Source: DAIDKA01 sp035503515
Lineage (GTDB): Bacteria; Pseudomonadota; Gammaproteobacteria; Steroidobacterales; Steroidobacteraceae
NCBI GenBank assembly: GCA_035503515.1
Contig: DATJTJ010000020.1
Coordinates: forward strand, 1 to 33,678
Direction: 5' to 3'
DNA length: 33,678 nt
In this document: in pieces, positions 28,680 to 33,678 of the stretch
Layout of the letters: every line of letters starts with the position of its first letter
Position numbering within the stretch: position 1 is the stretch's first letter
Program-made: the position numbers and the translations under genes
Notes under the pieces: model-generated
Databases searched by the model: none
What the model was told of the DNA's origin: nothing
The model's input: the letters and a program-made list of their open reading frames with translations, nothing else

Positions 28680-30386
28680 ATGCCGGATGCCGTTCCGCGC
28701 CCCACTTCCGCGCCCAGCGACCTGGCCTGGCGCGTGATCGGCCTCACCAACCTCTACCGGCTGCTGCTGCCGCCGGTGCTGCTGGTCCTGCAGGTGCTCG
28801 CCACTCCCGCCATCCTGGCGCCCGCCGAGGATCCGGTGTTGTTCCGGGTCGTCTGCTACATCTACCTGGTGGTGGGGGTGCTGCTGATCCTCGCGCGCCG
28901 GGTGCCGCGCCCCAGCCTGCGCATCCTGGCCCTGGTCAATGCCTCGGTCGACACCGTCGCCATTTCCTTGATCCTGTACACCTCCGGGGGCGCAGGCAGC
29001 GGTCTGGGCATCCTGCTGGTGGTGCCAGTGGGCGCCATGGCGCTGCTGGGCGGTACCAAGGATTCCTTCCTGGTGCCGGCGATCGCCACGCTCGGGCTGC
29101 TTGCGCAGCAGATCGGCGCCAATCTCGCCGGCTACGCCCCCACCACCGACTACTCCACGGCGGGCATCCTCGGCGTGGTGCTGTTCGTCATCGGATTGTC
29201 GGTCTGGCCCATTGCCGACCGCCTGCGCGAAAGCGAAGCCCTGGTCCGGCGCCAGGAAGTGGATCTTGCGAACCTCGAGCAGCTGTCGCACTACATCGTG
29301 CAGCACCTGCGCGAAAGCATCCTGGTCGTGGACACCCAGGACCAGATCCGGCTGATCAACGAATCCGCCTCCGGCCTGCTCGGCGCCGCGCAGGCCATTC
29401 CCGGGGCGCTGCTCGGGGAGGCCTCCCCGCGGCTGCTGTACCTGCTGGAGATCTGGCGGCAGCGTACCGATGGCATGAATGCGAGCACCGAGACCCTGGT
29501 CAGTGCCGACGGTGCGCGCATGCTGCGGCCGCATTTCGCGGCGCTCGGCAACTCCACGCCGGCGGCGGTGCTGGTGTTCCTGGAGGATGTGAGTCTCATT
29601 GCCGAGAAGGCGCAACAGCTCAAACTTGCCGCCCTCGGGCGGCTGAGCGCGAGCATCGCCCACGAAATCCGCAATCCCGTGGGCGCCATGAGCCATGCCG
29701 GACAGCTGCTCGGGGAATCCCCGCAGCTGCAGGCGGAGGATCACCGGCTCATCGACATCATCAGGAACAATGCCGAACGCGTCAGCGACATCATCAATAA
29801 CGTCCTGCAGATGTCGCGCCGCGAATCCACCCAGATGGAGACCATCGAGCTCGCCGGCTGGATCGAGGACTTCCGCGAGGAGTTCTGCGAAACGATGCAG
29901 TGGCCCCCCGGCCAGCTGCTGAGCATCGATGTGGACAGCGTCGGCTCCCCGACCGGCTCTTATCCGGCGCCGCCCCTGCGTGACATCCAGCCGCACGGCG
30001 GGCCGGCGGCGCCTGTGGGACTGGACGTGACGGCGGATGCGAGCCAGCTGCGGCAGGTGGTCTGGAACCTCTGTGACAATGCCATCAAGTATGGCCTGCG
30101 CAACCCCGCCACCGATGTGATCGAAATCCGCTATGGTCGGCTCAGGCCCGCCGCGCGGCCGTTCCTGGAAGTGGCGGATCGCGGTCCCGGGGTCCGGCCC
30201 GAGGACGCCGAGCGCATTTTCGAACCGTTCTTCAGCGCCGGGCACCGCAGCTCCGGACTGGGCCTGTATCTCGCACGGGAACTGGCCCAGACCAGTGGCG
30301 CCACCTTGCTGTACGAACCGCGGCCGACGGGGGGCAGTATTTTCCGACTGGTGTTCGCAGATCCGCGCCGCTGGACGGTACGATAG
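28680..30386 (+). CDS. pilS: Sensor histidine kinase PilS
   Basis: Membrane kinase that pairs with PilR and controls type IV pilin transcription. The 568-aa protein begins with about six membrane segments (roughly residues 25-180), then a PAS-like region (about 200-310). The kinase core follows with the phospho-acceptor His328 in SIAHEIRNP, N-box WNLCDNAIKYGL, G1 VADRGPGV and G2 SSGLGLYLA. A Pro/Gly-rich insert near residues 425-445 lies before the N-box. GGGAG-type site (GGGAGCG) precedes the ATG. pilR follows after 6 bases. The pilS name rests on architecture and on the sucCD neighbourhood seen in Xanthomonas-like genomes. Confidence 0.9.
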   Translation: MPDAVPRPTSAPSDLAWRVIGLTNLYRLLLPPVLLVLQVLATPAILAPAEDPVLFRVVCYIYLVVGVLLILARRVPRPSLRILALVNASVDTVAISLILYTSGGAGSGLGILLVVPVGAMALLGGTKDSFLVPAIATLGLLAQQIGANLAGYAPTTDYSTAGILGVVLFVIGLSVWPIADRLRESEALVRRQEVDLANLEQLSHYIVQHLRESILVVDTQDQIRLINESASGLLGAAQAIPGALLGEASPRLLYLLEIWRQRTDGMNASTETLVSADGARMLRPHFAALGNSTPAAVLVFLEDVSLIAEKAQQLKLAALGRLSASIAHEIRNPVGAMSHAGQLLGESPQLQAEDHRLIDIIRNNAERVSDIINNVLQMSRRESTQMETIELAGWIEDFREEFCETMQWPPGQLLSIDVDSVGSPTGSYPAPPLRDIQPHGGPAAPVGLDVTADASQLRQVVWNLCDNAIKYGLRNPATDVIEIRYGRLRPAARPFLEVADRGPGVRPEDAERIFEPFFSAGHRSSGLGLYLARELAQTSGATLLYEPRPTGGSIFRLVFADPRRWTVR

Positions 30387-30392
30387 GAAGCT

Positions 30393-31757
30393 ATGTCCAA
30401 GCCTGTGGTTTTGATCGTCGATGATGAACCGGATCTGCTCGAACTCGTCAGTCTGACGCTGAGCCGGATGAGCCTGGAGACCCGCACGGCGGCGGACCTG
30501 GCAAGCGCCCGCCGCCTGCTGGCGACGCAGCAGTTCGACCTGTGCCTGACGGACATGCGGCTGCCGGACGGCGATGGACTCGATCTGGTGGCCTGGATCC
30601 AGGCCAACCGCGCCACGACGCCGGTCGCGGTGATCACCGCGCATGGCAACGTCGAATCGGCGGTTCGCGCGCTGAAGCTGGGCGCCTTCGATTTCGTCTC
30701 CAAGCCCCTGGATCTGGGGGTGCTGCGCAAGCTCGTGGGCTCGGCCATCCGTCTGGGCACCCTGAACGACGGCTCGACCTCCCAGCGGGGACCGGGGCTG
30801 CTGGGCAGGTCGCCGAGCATGCAGCAGCTGCGGGAGATGATCGGCCGCGTCGCCCGCAGCCAGGCCCCGGTGTACATCTACGGCGAGTCCGGCACCGGCA
30901 AGGAACTGGTGGCACGCCTCATCCATCAAAGCGGCGCCCGGGCCGACGGCCCGTTCGTGCCGGTCAATTGCGGCGCCATCCCGACGGAGCTGATGGAAAG
31001 CGAGCTGTTCGGCCACAAGCGCGGCAGTTTCACCGGCGCGGTGACCGACAAGAAGGGACTGATCCAGAGTGCCGAGGGCGGCACGCTGTTCCTGGACGAG
31101 GTCGCGGACCTGCCGCTGCACATGCAGGTGAAACTGCTGCGGGTCGTGCAGGAGAAGACCGTGCGCCCGGTCGGCGACTCACGCGAGGAGCGCGTCGATG
31201 TGCGCATCCTGTCCGCGACCCACCGCAATCTTGCCGAGCTGGTCGCGACCGGCCGCTTCCGGGAAGACCTGTTCTACCGCATCAACGTCATCGAGCTGCG
31301 CGTGCCGCCGCTGCGCGAACGCGCCGGCGACATTCCGGACCTGGCGACGGCCACCCTCGAACGCATGTGCCGGCGCATGAAGCTCGCGACGCCCGGGATC
31401 AGCGAAGAGGCGATGCAGGCCCTGCAAGGTTACGGCTTTCCCGGCAACGTGCGCGAACTGGAGAACATCATCGAACGCGCGCTGACCCTGACGACGAGCG
31501 GCGTGATCACACTCGAACACGTGAAGCTGCAGCCGGCCACGATCTTCGCGATGCCGGCGCAGGGCGCCGACGCCGCGGCCACGACGCTGCCGAACGGCGA
31601 GTCGCCGGCCCTCGGCGAGCAGCTCGAGGACATCGAACGGGCGGCGATCCTCAGGGCGCTGCAGCAGACGCGCTACAACAAGACGGCCGCCGCGAAGCTG
31701 CTGGGCATGACGTTCCGCGCGCTGCGCTACCGGATCAAGAAGCTGGGGATTGAATAG
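30393..31757 (+). CDS. pilR: Sigma54-dependent response regulator PilR
   Basis: NtrC-type activator. The receiver domain (about 1-120) has acidic DDE, phospho-acceptor Asp54 in LTDMRLPDG and Lys in SKPLD. The AAA+ domain has Walker A GESGTGKE, the sigma54-contact loop ELFGHKRGSFTGA (GSFTGA form of GAFTGA) and Walker B GGTLFLDEVADLPL, plus FREDLFYRINV. The Fis-type helix-turn-helix at the end reads NKTAAAKLLGMTFRALRYRIKKLGI. Its 454 aa fit PilR. It should activate sigma54 promoters such as that of pilA, which is not in the window. An AGGAAG site precedes it. Confidence 0.94.
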   Translation: MSKPVVLIVDDEPDLLELVSLTLSRMSLETRTAADLASARRLLATQQFDLCLTDMRLPDGDGLDLVAWIQANRATTPVAVITAHGNVESAVRALKLGAFDFVSKPLDLGVLRKLVGSAIRLGTLNDGSTSQRGPGLLGRSPSMQQLREMIGRVARSQAPVYIYGESGTGKELVARLIHQSGARADGPFVPVNCGAIPTELMESELFGHKRGSFTGAVTDKKGLIQSAEGGTLFLDEVADLPLHMQVKLLRVVQEKTVRPVGDSREERVDVRILSATHRNLAELVATGRFREDLFYRINVIELRVPPLRERAGDIPDLATATLERMCRRMKLATPGISEEAMQALQGYGFPGNVRELENIIERALTLTTSGVITLEHVKLQPATIFAMPAQGADAAATTLPNGESPALGEQLEDIERAAILRALQQTRYNKTAAAKLLGMTFRALRYRIKKLGIE

Positions 31758-32912
31758 GTGGTGCAGGGACCGCTGCGGCTGCTGACGATAACGCACTACT
31801 TCCCGCAGCACGGCGGTGGCCTGGAACTGGTCGCGGCCCGGCTGGTGCAGGAATTCATCCGGCGTGGAGTGGTCGTGACCTGGATCTCCAGCGACACTGA
31901 TGAGGCACCACCGGATATTCGAAACTCCGTGGCGCATATCGGCGTCCGCAGTATCAACCTTATGGAACGACTGACGCAGCTGCCGTATCCACTGTGGTCG
32001 CCCCTGGCCTTGCGCAGGCTCTGGCATGCGGTTGGTGCCGCCGATGTGGTCCATATCCATGAACACCTGTATGCGAGCAGCATCGTCGTACTGCTGCTCG
32101 CGCGGCTGCGCGGGCGCCCGGTGGTCATTACCCAGCACATGGGCGCACTCGGCTTGCCCAATCCGGTGTTCACCACGCTCTATGAAACCGGCGCCCGGCT
32201 CCTGGGTGCGATTTTATTTCCGCTGGCGGCGCGGATCGTCTTCATCAGCGCGAATGTCCGCAGCTTTTTCGGCCGCAGCGGCGATCGCCGCTCGCTGCTG
32301 ATATTCAACGGCATCGACGTCCGCGCCTTCGCGACTGGCGGCCTGGACCGGGCCGGCCGTCGCGCGGCGGTCGGCATCGCCCCCGACCGGCCGGCGATAC
32401 TGTTCGTCGGCCGCTGGGTCAGAAAGAAAGGCCTGCACATCATCGAACAGCTGGCGCGCAGATTTCCCCAGGTTCTATGGATGATCATTGGCTCCGGTCC
32501 GGAGAATCCAGGCGCCTGGGACCTGCACAACGTCCAGGTCCTGGGCCGCGTCGGCCACGATCGGCTGCCCGCCTACTATCAGGCTGCCGAACTGCTCCTG
32601 CTGCCCAGTTCGGGCGAGGGATTTCCGCTCGTCGTTCAGGAGGCTTTGTGCTGCGGCTGCGGCGTGCTGTCCACGACCGAGGTCGCCAGTGCGTGTCCGG
32701 AGGCCTCCGACATGATACGCAGCTGCCCGACTCCGCGGGCCAATCCGGATATCAACCAGTGGGCGCGGGCCCTCGATTCAGCACTGACGGATACACCGTA
32801 TCTGGAAGGCCGGGCCTCCCGCTCCGCCCGGGCCCGGGCCCTGTGGTCCTGGGACGATTGCGCGGCGCGCTACCTGGCGCTCTTCGATCAGATCGCGGGC
32901 GGAACCCCGTGA
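31758..32912 (+). CDS. Glycosyltransferase family 4 protein
   Basis: Retaining GT-B type sugar transferase of 384 aa, presumably acting in surface polysaccharide or lipid-linked glycan synthesis. The N-terminal Rossmann half shows LLTITHYFPQHGGGLE and DVVHIHEHLYASS. The C-terminal half shows ILFVGRWVRKKGLHI, the E-x7-E nucleotide-sugar region GEGFPLVVQEAL and CGCGVLSTTEVASACPE. The start is a GTG directly abutting the pilR TAG (a second GTG follows), so translation is probably coupled to pilR. It overlaps the next gene by 4 bases. The acceptor and sugar cannot be told from sequence. Confidence 0.88.
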   Translation: MVQGPLRLLTITHYFPQHGGGLELVAARLVQEFIRRGVVVTWISSDTDEAPPDIRNSVAHIGVRSINLMERLTQLPYPLWSPLALRRLWHAVGAADVVHIHEHLYASSIVVLLLARLRGRPVVITQHMGALGLPNPVFTTLYETGARLLGAILFPLAARIVFISANVRSFFGRSGDRRSLLIFNGIDVRAFATGGLDRAGRRAAVGIAPDRPAILFVGRWVRKKGLHIIEQLARRFPQVLWMIIGSGPENPGAWDLHNVQVLGRVGHDRLPAYYQAAELLLLPSSGEGFPLVVQEALCCGCGVLSTTEVASACPEASDMIRSCPTPRANPDINQWARALDSALTDTPYLEGRASRSARARALWSWDDCAARYLALFDQIAGGTP

Positions 32913-33678
32913 GCGCCACATCTGCGCCGTCGGCCGCCGAGCAGGATGTGGCCGTGCTCGTGCCTTGCCACAATGAGGCCGCGACGATTGCCCAGGTCGT
33001 GGCGGAGTTTCGCGCCGTGATGCCCGGGGCTACCGTGTACGTTTACGACAACAACTCCAGCGATGGCACGGCGCAGATCGCAGCGGCCGCAGGCGCGATC
33101 GTCCGCCATGAACCGCTGCAGGGCAAAGGTAATGTGGTGCGCCGCATGTTCGCCGACATCGAGGCGGATATCTACCTGCTGGTGGACGGCGACGGCACGT
33201 ACGACATCGCCAGCGCGCCGCTGCTGATTGCGAAGCTGAACGCGGATCGGCTGGACATGGTCAACTGCGCCCGCATGGCAGTCACGGACAGTGCGTACCG
33301 CCCGGGACACGCCTGGGGCAATCGACTACTGACTGCGCTGGTGGCATGGATATTCGGTAACCGCCTGGGCGACATCCTGTCCGGCTATCGCGCCATGTCC
33401 CGACGCTTCGTCAAGTCATTTCCTGCGCTGTCGTCCGGTTTCGAGACGGAGACGGAACTCACGGTCCACGCGCTGGAAATGCGGGCGCCCATCGGCGAAA
33501 TCAGCGCGCCGTATCGGGATCGACCGCAGGGATCGGTCAGCAAGCTGCACACGGTGCGCGATGGAACCCGGATCCTGCAGGTCATCCTGCATCTCATGAA
33601 GGAAGAGCGACCGCTTCAGTTCTTCTCGACGGTATTCCTGCTGCTGAGTGCGGCGTCGGTGGGCATCGCGTGGCCGGT
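32909..33678 (+). CDS. Glycosyltransferase family 2 (DPM1-like), cut by window end
   Basis: An open reading frame starts at GTG 32909 in the overlap GTGA with the preceding stop and runs off the window after about 256 codons. The N-terminus is a GT-A fold: VAVLVPCHNEAATIAQVV, VYVYDNNSSDGTAQIA, RHEPLQGKGNVVRRMF and the DxD-type LLVDGDGTYD. Then come GDILSGYRAMSRRFVKSFP and ETELTVHALEM. A hydrophobic segment begins at the cut (FFSTVFLLLSAASVGIAWP), as in polyprenyl-phosphate-sugar transferases with membrane helices. It probably makes a lipid-linked sugar donor; the adjacent family 4 transferase may use it. Confidence 0.88.
   Translation, partial: MSATSAPSAAEQDVAVLVPCHNEAATIAQVVAEFRAVMPGATVYVYDNNSSDGTAQIAAAAGAIVRHEPLQGKGNVVRRMFADIEADIYLLVDGDGTYDIASAPLLIAKLNADRLDMVNCARMAVTDSAYRPGHAWGNRLLTALVAWIFGNRLGDILSGYRAMSRRFVKSFPALSSGFETETELTVHALEMRAPIGEISAPYRDRPQGSVSKLHTVRDGTRILQVILHLMKEERPLQFFSTVFLLLSAASVGIAWP

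Noticed and set aside
28566..31121. In-frame upstream extension of sucC by about 852 codons
   Set aside because: It is antisense to pilS and pilR; the family start is the ATG at 28565.

Overview
The window looks like the chromosome of a GC-rich gammaproteobacterium. The conserved blocks mutS / cinA-recA-recX-alaS-csrA-tRNA-Ser(GCU), bamD <> rluD-pgeF-clpB, and sucC-sucD beside pilS-pilR all point that way. The sucCD/pilSR proximity recalls Xanthomonadales and their relatives (Lysobacterales/Steroidobacterales). Taxonomy is inferred from gene order and protein character only.

Layout. (1) 1-1395: an integrase gene broken by a one-base frameshift, lying against the 3' end of a tRNA-Ser gene; this is the edge of an old integrated element that continues left of the window. 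(2) 1395-6998, minus strand: the DNA-repair/translation block cinA(pncC)-recA-recX-alaS-csrA-tRNA-Ser. (3) 6998-13476, minus strand: a tight four-gene cassette of exported proteins directly upstream of cinA. It encodes a cytochrome-like DUF1592-family protein with two CxxCH motifs, a Tat-exported DUF1552/HXXSHH protein, a secreted ankyrin-repeat protein, and a Tat-type metallo-beta-lactamase-fold protein that has lost most metal ligands. Genes are 0-19 bp apart, and the last one overlaps cinA by one base. (4) 13767-19217: mutS on plus, convergent with a minus-strand run fmdB-like / DUF502 / aspS. (5) 19259-24575: rluD-pgeF-clpB on minus, divergent from bamD on plus. (6) 24588-28565, minus strand: sucC-sucD-nadE, where SucD carries an unusual basic Lys/Arg/Ala/Pro tail of about 94 residues. 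(7) 28680-33678, plus strand: pilS-pilR followed without a gap by two glycosyltransferase genes, the last cut by the window end.

Most genes are housekeeping: recombination and SOS repair (recA, recX), mismatch repair (mutS), tRNA charging (alaS, aspS), rRNA modification (rluD), disaggregation (clpB), outer-membrane assembly (bamD), TCA cycle (sucCD) and NAD synthesis (nadE). The least explained part is the exported four-gene cassette placed between mutS and cinA-recA; it is the best candidate here for an undescribed system. Other points worth checking are the SucD tail, a sigma32-like promoter lying over the clpB start codon, a 37-bp inverted repeat upstream of recA, and a UACG-capped hairpin at the expected 5' end of the bamD mRNA. 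No CRISPR array, intact insertion sequence or replication origin was seen. No gene-free stretch exceeds 300 bases; the two longest (1845-2122 and 13477-13766) hold the promoter-like and hairpin elements listed.
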